This document shows positions 25,121 through 33,263 of a stretch of 47,179 nucleotides of DNA, piece by piece. Source of the DNA: Micromonospora sonchi (GTDB lineage Bacteria; Actinomycetota; Actinomycetes; Mycobacteriales; Micromonosporaceae). Every line of letters begins with the position of its first letter. Position 1 is the stretch's first letter. Made by a program: the position numbers and the translations under genes. Below the pieces are notes generated by a model. It was not told where the DNA came from. It made no database searches and saw only the letters and a program-made list of their open reading frames with translations. The stretch lies in the NCBI RefSeq assembly GCF_014646235.1, contig NZ_BMNB01000040.1, forward strand, positions 1 through 47,179. The letters run 5' to 3'.

Positions 25121-25147
25121 GCGCCCGACGGGACTCGAACCCCTAAC
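25121..25147 (-). other. tRNA 3'-end fragment, probable attachment-site scar
   Basis: On the minus strand the sequence GGGGTTCGAGTCCCGTCGGG plus CGC is a TpsiC arm followed by a 7-nt acceptor 3' strand. No D arm, anticodon arm or 5' acceptor exists upstream: the DNA there is the coding end of the reductase gene, whose TAG stop falls within this fragment. Integrative elements that insert into tRNA genes leave exactly such a 3' copy. The acceptor suggests a tRNA starting GCGCCCG, perhaps tRNA-Arg; identity is not certain. Confidence 0.6.
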
Positions 25148-25808
25148 GGTCCTCGAATGCGGCCGAGGCCGAGGCTGCGGTGAGGGTTCGCAGCTCGGCG
25201 GCCTCGACGTTCGCTCCGAATGCAGCAGTTCCGGGCTCGAGGCGAGCGCCGGCCGCGAGGGAGCCGATCGCAACGGCGTCGAATCCGAACGCGTTGATCA
25301 GCTGTGACACCGCGGCGACGTCCTCGGGAGAATCGCCGGCGATCGCGATCGCCTTGCGCCCGCGCCGCCCTGCGCGGCGAGCCTCGTCCTCGAGGTCGTG
25401 ATAGCCCATGTGGTTCAGGGCCTTCACGACACGCGCGCCCGTCAGGAACCGCTGCACGGCATCGCTGGAAGACACACCGGGCGGGGCGATCGTGTCGCGG
25501 GGGCCGTCGATCTCCCACCAGTGGTTCATCGCATCCACGACAAGCTTTCCCCTCAGCTCGTTCGCCGGGAGGTTGCGGTGCTTGCTGAGCGGGAGCGCGA
25601 GGATCACCACGTCCGCGGCCGCCGCGGCCTCGGTCGGCCACACGGCAGTCGCGCCGGGGGTCAGAACCTCGGTGGTCAGCGCGATCCTCGCAGGATCTCC
25701 GGAGCCGGAGATCAGGACGCGGTAGCCTGCGGCGACGGCCAGGCGCGCCAGGACGGTGCCGACCTTCCCGGCACCCAAGATGCCGATGGTGGTGACATGA
25801 GAGGTCAT
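25143..25808 (-). CDS. NADP/F420-type dinucleotide-binding reductase
   Basis: 221 residues from ATG 25808. The N-terminus TTIGILGAGKVGTVLARLA is the Rossmann fold of NADPH:F420 oxidoreductase-like proteins (F420_oxidored family), and DVVILALPLSKHRNLP and KLVVDAMNHWWEIDG are also characteristic. It starts inside the stop of the LLM oxidoreductase (ATGA overlap), so the two are co-translated. Together they may supply and use reduced flavin or F420. Its last codons abut the tRNA scar, which provides the stop codon, so the native C-terminus may have been altered. Confidence 0.9.
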   Translation of the reverse strand: MTSHVTTIGILGAGKVGTVLARLAVAAGYRVLISGSGDPARIALTTEVLTPGATAVWPTEAAAAADVVILALPLSKHRNLPANELRGKLVVDAMNHWWEIDGPRDTIAPPGVSSSDAVQRFLTGARVVKALNHMGYHDLEDEARRAGRRGRKAIAIAGDSPEDVAAVSQLINAFGFDAVAIGSLAAGARLEPGTAAFGANVEAAELRTLTAASASAAFEDR

Positions 25809-26875
25809 CGTGTCACCCGCGCCGTGACCGCAGACTGCTCGGCCAGAAGCTCACGCACCCGCGGGATGACCTGTGTGCCGTACAGCTCGACCGACCGCAT
25901 CCGCGCGGAGGCGGAGACCGTCCCGGCGGCGGAGTAGATCATGTCGAAACGGCCCACGTCCAGCACCCGGATCGCGCGGGCGATCTTCGCTGCGACGGTC
26001 TCGACCGAGCCGACGTACAGCGAGCCGTGCTCCACGTCGGCATCGAACTCCCGCCGCTGGATCGGCGGCCAACCGCGCAACGCGCCGATCCGATCGCGGA
26101 TCTCCCTGTAGCCGGGGTAGAACAGCTCCCTGGCCTCCTCGTCGGTCGCGGCGACGAAGCCGGGCGAGTGCATCCCGACTGGCTGAGCGGTCGTCCCGAG
26201 CTGCTGGTGCGCACGTCGGTACAGGTCCACGTACGGAGCGAAGCGATCGGGTGCGCCACCGATGATGGCGAGCATGAGCCCGAACCCGTAGCGCGCGGTG
26301 CGAAGCACCGACTGCGGCGACCCGCCCACTCCCACCCAGGTGTTCAGACGTCCCGAGTCCGTCTTCGGATAGACGTCCGCGTCCTGCAGGGAGGCGCGAG
26401 TGGTGCCCTCCCAGGTCACCGGCTTCTCGTCCAGGAGTCGGTGGAACAGGTCGATCTTCTCCTCGAACAGCACCTCGTAGTCCGTCAGGTCGTACCCGAA
26501 CAGCGGGAACGACTCGGTGAACGATCCTCGCCCGAGGATCACCTCGGCGCGACCGCTGGAGAGCGCATCGACCGTGGCGAAGCGCTGGAACACCCGCACC
26601 GGATCATCCGAGGACAGCACCGTCACCCCCGAGGCGAGCCGGATGCGCTTCGTGGCGGTCGCGATGCCGGCGAGCACCGTCTCCGGACTGGAGATCGCGT
26701 ACTCCGGCCTGTGGTGCTCACCCAATGCGACCACGTCGATGCCGATCTGGTCGGCCAGCAGAGCCTCGGCCACTGCCGCGCGGATCGCCTCCGCGTACGA
26801 GACGATCTCCCCCCGGTCATCACGGGGGCGGTCTCCGAAACTGTCGATACCGAACTCGATCTGCGATGCATCCAT
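25805..26875 (-). CDS. LLM-class flavin-dependent oxidoreductase
   Basis: 356 residues from ATG 26875, preceded by GAAGGAG; a longer in-frame extension is derived from a broken paralogue and is rejected. Family signatures include IEFGIDSFGDRP at the start, DVVALGEHHRPEYAI, RIRLASGVTVLSSDDPVRVF and VILGRGSFTESFPLFG. These are luciferase-like monooxygenases that use FMNH2 or F420H2. Partner of the reductase that overlaps its 3' end. The substrate is unknown. Confidence 0.94.
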   Translation of the reverse strand: MDASQIEFGIDSFGDRPRDDRGEIVSYAEAIRAAVAEALLADQIGIDVVALGEHHRPEYAISSPETVLAGIATATKRIRLASGVTVLSSDDPVRVFQRFATVDALSSGRAEVILGRGSFTESFPLFGYDLTDYEVLFEEKIDLFHRLLDEKPVTWEGTTRASLQDADVYPKTDSGRLNTWVGVGGSPQSVLRTARYGFGLMLAIIGGAPDRFAPYVDLYRRAHQQLGTTAQPVGMHSPGFVAATDEEARELFYPGYREIRDRIGALRGWPPIQRREFDADVEHGSLYVGSVETVAAKIARAIRVLDVGRFDMIYSAAGTVSASARMRSVELYGTQVIPRVRELLAEQSAVTARVTR

Positions 26876-26897
26876 CGTGTGCAACTCCTTCAATGCC

Positions 26898-27115
26898 CTA
26901 TTTGAGGTCGAAGCGAGACAGGTGGTTGGCGTGCACGATCCGTGCGATCTTCCGCGCCAGCGTCTCCACGCCGCCGACGTACAGCGCACCGCTCTCGATC
27001 CACACCGGGATGCCTCCGACCGGCATTCGAACGACTCCGTCGCCGATGCCCGGCCCAGCACCATCTCGGTGCGGCCCTCGGAGATCGCATCGACTCGGCA
27101 ATTTGATTGGGCAGC
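26898..27115 (-). pseudogene. Second LLM oxidoreductase, remnant
   Basis: Two pieces of a paralogue lie directly upstream of the intact LLM gene. MVLGRASATESFE in one frame mirrors VILGRGSFTESFP. In another frame IESGALYVGGVETLARKIAR, ending with NHLSRFDLK and a stop, mirrors the C-terminus HGSLYVGSVETVAAKIAR. The middle is deleted. It indicates an ancient tandem pair reduced to one gene. Confidence 0.75.
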
Positions 27116-27228
27116 GGATCATCGACGAACCGCAGCGCGTCGTGGCTGCCCTACTCTGAGAATTGCACTATGCGGACCACCTGCTCGGCCCTTGGCTCAT
27201 CCGGGAAGCGACAGGCGGGGGTGTCGGT

Positions 27229-27651
27229 TCAGCCCTGCGGTATCTGGCCGCAGGGCCCCCCGCGATCGCAGTACGGCTTCAGGCGGCTCTGCCCGCAACC
27301 ACACAGGATTGCCCTGGTTTCAGCGCGCGGGCCTTGCAGTGTGTCCACTCTCAACTCACCGCGCACAAATAACTGTCCGCTGGGGTCGCGCGTGATCTGC
27401 GTGGGCCGGTCCGGGGCCTCCGTCCCACCGTCTACGAGTGCGTACTGCAACGCTCCGGAGGGACAGCGCCGCACCACTTCGGCCAGACGCTCGGCCTCGG
27501 CACCGTCGGGCCGGATCCATGGGCGCTGACCCGTGTCGAAGACCTCCGGCAAGCCGCGGACGCACTCGGCGGCATGCAGGCAACGCCTGGCCTCAAAGGT
27601 CACGGTGATCGACTGGCCCTCGTACGCCTTCTTTGCGGTTTCGCTGCTCAT
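27229..27651 (-). CDS. YjdI-like ferredoxin domain plus imperfect CDGSH domain
   Basis: 140 residues from ATG 27651 (GGAGG five bases upstream). Residues about 5-65 match the YjdI/Fer4_19 domain, with FEARRCLHAAECVRGLPEVF and VVRRCPSGALQY. The C-terminal part begins a CDGSH iron-sulphur motif, LCGCGQSRLKPYCD. The expected G-[ST]-H after CD is replaced by RGG, so the histidine ligand is missing and the protein ends 10 residues later. Either the 3' end is frameshifted or the cluster site has degenerated. Neighbour of a YjdJ-like GNAT, the same pairing as yjdI-yjdJ in Escherichia coli. Confidence 0.82.
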   Translation of the reverse strand: MSSETAKKAYEGQSITVTFEARRCLHAAECVRGLPEVFDTGQRPWIRPDGAEAERLAEVVRRCPSGALQYALVDGGTEAPDRPTQITRDPSGQLFVRGELRVDTLQGPRAETRAILCGCGQSRLKPYCDRGGPCGQIPQG

Positions 27652-27682
27652 ACCGACCTCCGTCGATGCCATGTCCGGCTGT

Positions 27683-27991
27683 TCAGTCGCTGACTCTGCT
27701 GCTGGACTGGTACACCAGGTCCTGGTACTCGGGGTGCCGGGCGATCCACCCCGCAAAGAATGGGCAGGTAGGCAGGACCAGCAGGTTCGCGGCGCGGGCC
27801 TCGTCGAGGGCGGCGCGGGCTAGGGCCGCCCCCACTCCCCTGCCCTCGTACTCCGGCGAGACCTCGGTGTGCACGAACGCGATGAGTTCCGTGGTGCGGA
27901 TGTACTGCGCGACGCCCGCGACCTTGGATTCTCCCTCGACCCGAGCCTCGTACCGTTTGGCTTCGGGAACATCACTCACATTCACTACCAT
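27683..27991 (-). CDS. YjdJ-like GNAT acetyltransferase
   Basis: 102 residues from ATG 27991, preceded by a strong GAAGGAGGA. The core FVHTEVSPEYEGRGVGAALA binds acetyl-CoA, followed by LLVLPTCPFFAGWIARHPEY, typical of the YjdJ family. It lies 31 bp upstream of the YjdI/CDGSH gene and 54 bp downstream of an isochorismatase-like gene on the same strand, so the three probably form an operon. Confidence 0.9.
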   Translation of the reverse strand: MVVNVSDVPEAKRYEARVEGESKVAGVAQYIRTTELIAFVHTEVSPEYEGRGVGAALARAALDEARAANLLVLPTCPFFAGWIARHPEYQDLVYQSSSRVSD

Positions 27992-28045
27992 GTGTCCTCC
28001 TTCAGATCTCACCTGCGAGACGGGCCGACCGGCGCGGCGGTCAGG

Positions 28046-28702
28046 TCAGAGGCCGCTTCTGGCGTGTCCGGCGAGGAGCTGCATCTCCCAGGCGAAGGCC
28101 ACGCCGGTGGCGCCAGCGTGCTGCATCTGGACTTCGGCGACACCCGGCACGGTCTCCTCGCGGGTCCAGTCGCGTTGCCACTCGCCCAGCACGACCATCC
28201 AGGTGATCGGAACTACGCCCGCCTGGACCATGCGGCCCACCGCCATGTCGTGGGCTTCCTTCGAAACACCACCCGAGGCGTCGGTGACAGCGAAGACCTC
28301 GAAGCCCTCGCCCGCCGCCTGCAGGGCCGGCATCGCCACACAGATCTCCGTCCAGAGGCCAGCGATGATCAGCTTCCTGCGTCCGGTCGCCTTGACGGCA
28401 TCCACGACGCGCGCGTCCTGCCAGGTGTTGATGAAGGTCCTGTTGATCGGCTTCTGCTCCGGGAACACATCCTGCAAGCCCTGAATGAGAAGGCCGCCGC
28501 GCTCCTCCAGCACGGTCGTCAGAATGGTCGGAACGTCGAACACTTTGGCAGCCTTGGCGAGTCCGATAACGTTGTTGACGACCATCGTCGGCTCGTGGCT
28601 GTTCAGGTTGGCGAACTGGAACGGCTGATGGTCGATCAGCAGAAGGACGCTCTCCTCGGGCGTCAGCAGCGCGTCGAGTCCGGCCTTGCTTCCAGTACTC
28701 AT
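28046..28702 (-). CDS. Isochorismatase-fold hydrolase (YcaC type)
   Basis: 218 residues from ATG 28702 with a GGGAATCC box. Catalytic Asp in LLLIDHQPFQF, the NRTFINTW segment, and the nucleophilic Cys in GLWTEICVAMPAL are present. YcaC-like proteins hydrolyse amides or related small molecules, natural substrate often unknown. First gene of the minus-strand operon with the GNAT and YjdI-like genes. It is divergent from a MarR regulator, with a small dyad in the 398-bp gap. Confidence 0.92.
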   Translation of the reverse strand: MSTGSKAGLDALLTPEESVLLLIDHQPFQFANLNSHEPTMVVNNVIGLAKAAKVFDVPTILTTVLEERGGLLIQGLQDVFPEQKPINRTFINTWQDARVVDAVKATGRRKLIIAGLWTEICVAMPALQAAGEGFEVFAVTDASGGVSKEAHDMAVGRMVQAGVVPITWMVVLGEWQRDWTREETVPGVAEVQMQHAGATGVAFAWEMQLLAGHARSGL

Positions 28703-29100
28703 GGGATTCCCTTCCAGAGCTTCGCGTCCGTGGGCGCCAGGCTGCGCATCGAAACCTCAATGCTCGAAGTCGGCCAGGTACGGCGCTGACCGGACGGCGA
28801 CCCACAACCTGACTCGTTGATGACTGTCTCTACACTAGACATCGATAGTTGATACGTCAACCAGTTCTCCGGATCGGAGGTTGCCCGCACCACAGGGGGC
28901 GACTGCGGCAGCCCGCCGCCCCGTCATCGCGGCACCCGCAAGGGCGACGCCTCACCACAAGCGCCTTCCGCGAACGGCCGCAAGCCGTGGGGCGTCAAGC
29001 GTGCCTACGCTCGCCGCCCACCGGATCTTGCGGGCATCGTCAGATCCGTTCGGGGTGTCCGGCAGGCATGAGCCGCGCACGATGTAGTTACGCTCCCCGC
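28703..29100. promoter_or_regulatory. Divergent control region, isochorismatase / MarR
   Basis: 398 bp without a supported gene. GTTGA-TACG-TCAAC is a perfect dyad at 28848-28861, in a locally AT-rich block with ACACTAGACATCGATAG that looks like a promoter for the minus-strand operon. The rest is GC-rich and featureless to me. The MarR protein is the obvious candidate to bind here. Confidence 0.5.
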
Positions 29101-29568
29101 ATGGACGCAACGCCCCGCTGGCTCACCTCGGAACAGCAGGTCGCCTGGAACAGTTTCATCCGCATGCAGGAGAAGCTCATCGGACGACTCTCCCGCCGAG
29201 TCCAGGCCGACTCCGGCATGTCCGCCGCCGACTACATCGTGTTGGTCAAACTTACCGAAACCAGCGGCGGACGGATGCGCCTCATGGATCTGGCAAAGCT
29301 GGTGGAGTGGGAGAAGAGCCGCGTGTCCCACCAAGTCAGGCGGATGACAGAGCGCGGTCTGGTGGCCAAGGAGGAATGTCCCGACGACGGACGCGGAGCG
29401 TTCATCGCCGCCACCCATGCCGGTTACAAGGCGATCGAAGACGCGGCACCCGTGCATGTCGAACATGTCCGCCGACTGTTCATCGACGCCCTCAGCCAGG
29501 AAGAACTGAACATGCTCGCCAGGATCTCGGACCGCGTCGTTGCGCATCTGGAGAGGCAGCCCGACTGA
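29101..29568 (+). CDS. MarR-family transcriptional regulator
   Basis: 155 residues from ATG 29101. Winged helix with MRLMDLAKLVEWEKSRVSHQ, VRRMTERGLVAKEECPDDGR and GAFIAATHAGYKAIEDAAP, the typical MarR recognition helix and wing. It likely controls the divergent isochorismatase-GNAT-YjdI operon. No cysteine is placed for thiol sensing, so a phenolic-type ligand is more likely. Confidence 0.92.
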   Translation: MDATPRWLTSEQQVAWNSFIRMQEKLIGRLSRRVQADSGMSAADYIVLVKLTETSGGRMRLMDLAKLVEWEKSRVSHQVRRMTERGLVAKEECPDDGRGAFIAATHAGYKAIEDAAPVHVEHVRRLFIDALSQEELNMLARISDRVVAHLERQPD

Positions 29569-29639
29569 CCGCCAAGCGACAAATCGCACGAACGCGCGGG
29601 CTCCACTCCTACGGCACCGCGTCCTGCTCGGCAGGTCAC

Positions 29640-29900
29640 CGCGACCCGGCTGCTCACCGCGATGGAACAGGCCGACGCCGCCCGCCGGCTCCCCGGCCTC
29701 CCGCAGCGGTGGATCCCGGGTCCGACCAAGGCCAGCGAGGTCGACCCCTGGACTATCTGGCCGCCCACCCCGGCACGGCGATGACCCCGCAGGACATCAC
29801 CACCGCGCTCGCCGCGCAGCTCGGACGCACGATCAGCAACGGAGCGGTGCGGAACAACCTCACGAAGGCCATGCTCATTGAGGAGCTTTCGGTACGATCG
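29640..29900 (+). pseudogene. Winged-helix-like coding remnant
   Basis: Translation gives LDYLAAHPGTAMTPQDITTA, QLGRTISNGAVRNNLTKAML and IEEL, which resembles a small helix-turn-helix protein. A preceding segment in another frame (LLTAMEQADAARRLPGLPQR) seems to belong to the same gene, indicating a frameshift. No proper start codon or ribosome site is seen. Family not recognised. Confidence 0.45.
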
Positions 29901-29968
29901 GTGCGGCTTTGGCGATACGCTGATGGAAAGAGACAATTTTCCCTATTCGCGCGCGGGGGTGGTCGTGC

Positions 29969-30205
29969 GTGCCCGTCCTGCAGTTCTTCAACTCGCCAGC
30001 CGGTCGGGTCGCTCGGGTCGTCCTCGGCTTGGTGCTCATCGCGGTCGGGGTGTCGTTGGGCGGCTGGTGGTGGCTGCTGGCCCTGCTGGGCCTGGTGCCG
30101 CTGGCCGCCGGGCTCTTCAACTTCTGCACCCTGGCGCCGTTGTTCGGCATGCCGCTGTCCGGCCGCCGCTTCCAGGAAGCCAGCCGGAACAGAACCCACC
30201 GGTGA
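29969..30205 (+). CDS. Small DUF2892-like (YgaP-type) membrane protein
   Basis: 78 residues from GTG 29969. Two transmembrane helices are clear: VARVVLGLVLIAVGVSLGGW and WLLALLGLVPLAAGLFNFCT, the latter followed by LAPLFGMPLSGRR. This pattern (N-terminal FF-S-AGR--R, then L-G--P-G-C--LFG) is the DUF2892 domain, often linked to rhodanese or sulphur-metabolism genes. A truncated TauE-type exporter follows at once, in keeping with a former sulphur-handling operon. Confidence 0.85.
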   Translation: MPVLQFFNSPAGRVARVVLGLVLIAVGVSLGGWWWLLALLGLVPLAAGLFNFCTLAPLFGMPLSGRRFQEASRNRTHR

Positions 30206-30233
30206 TCGCCTGGGCGCTGCCACCGGCCAGCTG

Positions 30234-30525
30234 ATGACATGGTGGGCGATCGCCCTCATCGGCGCCGGGGTGGGATTCTTCGCCGGCCTGTTCGGGGCCG
30301 GCGGGTCCGCGGTGGGCAACCCCCTGCTGCATCTGGTCGGGGTGCCGGTATTCGTCGCGCTGGCCTCTCCCCTGCCGGCCGCCGCGCCCGTCGCGCTGGC
30401 GTCGTCGCGGGCCTACTGGAGACGTGGGTTCGTGGATCGGCGGATCCTCGCGTGGAGCGTCGCCGTAGGGTTTCCGGCGACCGTGGTGGGCGCCCTGACC
30501 ACCCCGTACGTGCTGCGCGAGGATG
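30234..30525 (+). pseudogene. TauE/SafE sulphite exporter, N-terminal part
   Basis: ATG 30234 starts MTWWAIALIGAGVGFFAGLF with GAGGSAVGNPLL, the first helices and conserved glycine motif of TauE/SafE permeases, continuing through WRRGFVDRRILAW and ALTTPYVLRED. After about 97 residues the frame passes seamlessly into an unrelated aminotransferase fragment. Half of the permease is missing, so it is not functional as a transporter. Confidence 0.82.
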
Positions 30526-30890
30526 CCCGGCAGGTCATCCACGACGCGGTCTGCGGGACCGATGGGTACCTCGTCATCTTCTGCGGGGCCGGGCCACGGC
30601 GGCGGTCAACAAGCTGATCGGGATCCTCGAGCTGCGGCTGCCCGAAGGGCCGCCGCGCCGCTTTCGGCTCCTCGACCGCATTCCGCCGGCGCAGCGGCCG
30701 ATCGTGTTCGTGGGCCCCTACGAGCATCACTCCAACGAACTGCCCTGGCGCGAGACGTACGCGGACGTGGTGGTCATCGGCGCAGACGGCGACGGGCATA
30801 TCGGCCAGGCGGAGCTCGCCGCGCAACTGGCCCGTTACGCGGACCGGGCCGTTGCGGATCGGTAGTTTCTGTCAGGATCGTTCGGCGACC
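30526..30890 (+). pseudogene. Class V aminotransferase (cysteine-desulphurase-like) fragment
   Basis: The segment begins RQVIHDAVCGTDGYLVIFCG in the TauE frame, shifts near 30590 to AAVNKLIGILELRLPEG, then VVF-type text VGPYEHHSNELPWRETYADV and IGADGDGHIGQAEL. It shifts again near 30850 to LRIGSF. This is the N-terminal cofactor domain of an actinobacterial PLP-dependent class V aminotransferase. Two frameshifts and loss of both ends make it dead. It runs into the 3' end of the methyltransferase gene on the opposite strand. Confidence 0.75.
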
Positions 30891-31471
30891 ACCACCGTGT
30901 CCAGCGCGTCCACAGCTCGGCCCTCCACCGTCACGGGTCGGCGAGCGGTCTCGGCCCGGCGGATTCGCAGCCCCGGCAGCTCTTTCATTACCGCCTCGGG
31001 GGTGAGCAGGATATCGGGGTCCTGCGGGCCACCCGTGCCGCCGGAGAGGTTCGCGAGGTCGTGGCCGATCACGAGGACCCGCCCGTCGGCACGTACCGCG
31101 CCGCGGGCGTGGGACAGCACGGTGGCGATCTCGGCGGCAGGCAGGTGCAGGTACGCGATCAGCACCAGGTCGAAGCCGTCGGCCGGCGGCTTGTACTCCA
31201 TGACGTCGGCCACCTGCCAGTCGACGCTGACGTCTCGCTGACGGGCCAGTTCCCGGCCCCGCTCGACGGCTACCGCGGAGAAGTCCACCGCAGTGACCTC
31301 CCAGCCCTGCTGGGCCAGCCACACTGCGTTACGTCCCTCGCCGGCAGCCAGGTCGATGGCCCTGCCGGGGGACAGACCGGCGACCTCCTCCACGACGAAG
31401 CGGTTCGGTTCGGCGGTCCACACGAGTTCCGGGGCGCTCGCGTACCGCTCGTCCCAGGCACTGCTGTCCAT
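30872..31471 (-). CDS. Class I SAM-dependent methyltransferase
   Basis: 199 residues from ATG 31471 with GAGAGGAGC upstream. N-terminus WDERYASAPELVWTAEPNRF, SAM-binding motif I AIDLAAGEGRNAVWLAQQGW, then VTAVDFS and FDLVLIAYLHLP. It resembles TehB/thiopurine-type small-molecule methyltransferases. No cysteines typical of ArsM are present, so arsenite methylation is unlikely. The substrate is unknown. Confidence 0.9.
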   Translation of the reverse strand: MDSSAWDERYASAPELVWTAEPNRFVVEEVAGLSPGRAIDLAAGEGRNAVWLAQQGWEVTAVDFSAVAVERGRELARQRDVSVDWQVADVMEYKPPADGFDLVLIAYLHLPAAEIATVLSHARGAVRADGRVLVIGHDLANLSGGTGGPQDPDILLTPEAVMKELPGLRIRRAETARRPVTVEGRAVDALDTVVVAERS

Positions 31472-31560
31472 CGTCGTGCTCCTCTCGGCGTGCGAAGGAT
31501 TGGTTCCGGCGCAGCCCTCATCCTTGTCGAGGTCGTCGACGGCAGATGCGGTCGAGACCG

Positions 31561-32160
31561 TCAGCCGCCGGCCAGGTGGGCGGGACTTCCGGCTGCGGGT
31601 GGCGAGCCGGTCGGACAGGTGGCGGCCTGGCGAACCAGGCCGGCGGAGACAACCGCCACGGCCGGCGGTCCGGTCAGGAGCAGTCCGATCGCGCTGGCGG
31701 CGACGAGGCGATGAAGGATCCGGGGTCGGGCCGGCGGGGCGAGCATCCGGCGTACCCGCTCGGCGCACCGGCGGCGAAGGGAGACGACCCGTGACGATCG
31801 CGCCCGTCCCCGCATCGAGAGCGTGCCGGGAGTGCGATCGGCGAGCTGGACGATGGCGGTGGCGACAGCATGCCGCCCGTGGCGATCGCTCGCGCGGTCG
31901 TCTGCCAGGTGCTCCACCAGCCGTCTGATCTCCGTCTCGGCCGCGTCGGCCATCGGCAGGCGCGGCAGAGCGCGTTGGAACGCGCCGGCGAGGGCGACGA
32001 GGAGGTGGTGTCGGCCCCGGAGGTGCGCCCGCTCGTGCCGCAGTACGGCAGCGAGCTCGTCGGCGGTAAGCGCGCCGATCGCGGCACTGGTCACGACGAC
32101 CTGGCCCGGGCGGCCGGGCAGACAGTAGACCGCGGCCGTGGCGTGGTCCACGACCTCCAT
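31561..32160 (-). pseudogene. M56 (BlaR1-like) metallopeptidase, C-terminal part
   Basis: 199 residues beginning MEVVDHATAAVYCLPGRPGQ. The zinc motif HExxH is present in AAVLRHERAHLRGRHHLLVA, and a C-terminal hydrophobic helix ASAIGLLLTGPPAVAVVSAG follows. Full-length family members are about 300 residues with several N-terminal membrane helices. Here the upstream DNA gives only unrelated short frames, and no BlaI/MecI repressor is next to it. Most likely N-terminally truncated, though a short intact variant cannot be excluded. Confidence 0.65.
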
Positions 32161-32544
32161 CCCTTTCGGCCAAGGCCGCGGGTGATGCTCACGTCGCCGG
32201 CCAGTACGTCGACGTGCCGTGCGTAGCTGGCGGCCTCATCAGCCAAGACGTCATGGACCACAACATCGCCTGTTGGCAGCGGCGCAGGAAGTATCAACGG
32301 GCGGTTGAGTCCTCGACGGGCGTCGGCTGTGGCGCGCCCAGCCGCGCTCCATCGCACGCGAACCCGCTGGATGACGATCACGCCCAAACCATGGCCCACG
32401 GACTGCACGCCGCGCCAGCCCGATATCCGCTCATGCCGCCGACCGGGCATGTAAGCGCCAGGGCTCCCATCACCTGCGGTAGCCGTCAGTGACCGCGTCC
32501 CCCTGCCTGTCAGGCTGAGATGAGGGAGGCGTTCGTGTGGTGAG
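32161..32544. other. Gap with no supported gene
   Basis: About 380 bp between the M56 remnant and the VOC gene. A minus-strand frame (to 32450) contains PLPTGDVVVHDVLADEAASY and may be broken coding DNA, but I recognise no family and no start signals. Confidence 0.35.
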
Positions 32545-33263
32545 TCACCGCAGTGGTGCTGCGAGTTCGGCGGCGTTGTCGAACGCGGGCGCCGCCCTTT
32601 CGGATTCGTCTTCCGTGAGCGTGACGGACTGGACGCGGGCCAGCATCTCGGCCGCAGTCTTTGGATCGTGCAGAACCATCGCGAGTTCGGCGCGGTAGAC
32701 CAGGACCTCTACCTGCTCGACCGGGTCGTCGTCGGCTTGCGGGCGGGCCAACGCGCTGTCGAGGATCCGAACGGCCTGTCCGACGCTTCCCCTGGAATCG
32801 GCCTGCACGACAGCATTCGCTAGGGCCTTGGCCAGCCGCCCGGCAGGCGTGGTGGCCGGCATGGGCGCGGTGGCTGGGTCCCGAAAGACGCGGATCCAGT
32901 TGCCGCCCGGGTCGATGACGCTGAACCCGCCCAACCCGTCGGCGTTCTTCCGCGCCCGGGGCCGGGTCATCCGCGGCGTTCCGGACACCATACCTTGCCG
33001 TACGCGGCGCGCATGCCGGCTGCGAATGCCCGGTGTAGGCCCTCGATGTCCGCGGTAAGTACCAGACAGGAGCCATAGGACTGCTCCGGGTCAAATCCGG
33101 TGATCTCGAAGAACTGTAGATGCAGGTCTTCCCGCTGCACCCCCACACACGGGTTGGGCTTGCGCTGCTTGTACGTGGTGCGGAAACCGAGAACTCCGTA
33201 GAAGGTTTCAATGTCGTCAATGGATGCGCACGGCAGCAGGGGAACGGTCCGCTCGTTGGTCAT
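32545..33263 (-). pseudogene. VOC (glyoxalase/bleomycin-resistance) protein, one frameshift
   Basis: The first frame (ATG 33263) gives PLLPCASIDDIETFYGVLGF and LHLQFFEITGFDPEQSYGSC, a VOC-fold start. Near 32985 the frame ends as GKVWCPERRG, while another frame continues with GTPRMTRPRARKNADGLGGF, SVIDPGGNWIRVFRD and an extra helical C-terminus of about 100 residues. One inserted base would restore a single protein of about 240 residues. It is either a recent pseudogene or a sequencing error. Confidence 0.78.

Noticed and set aside
25805..27064. 419-residue version of the LLM oxidoreductase
   Set aside because: The first 63 residues derive from a broken paralogue, and a strong ribosome site precedes ATG 26875.
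30872..31471. Arsenite methyltransferase (ArsM)
   Set aside because: The conserved cysteines of ArsM are missing and the gene is 11 kb from the arsenic-type cluster.
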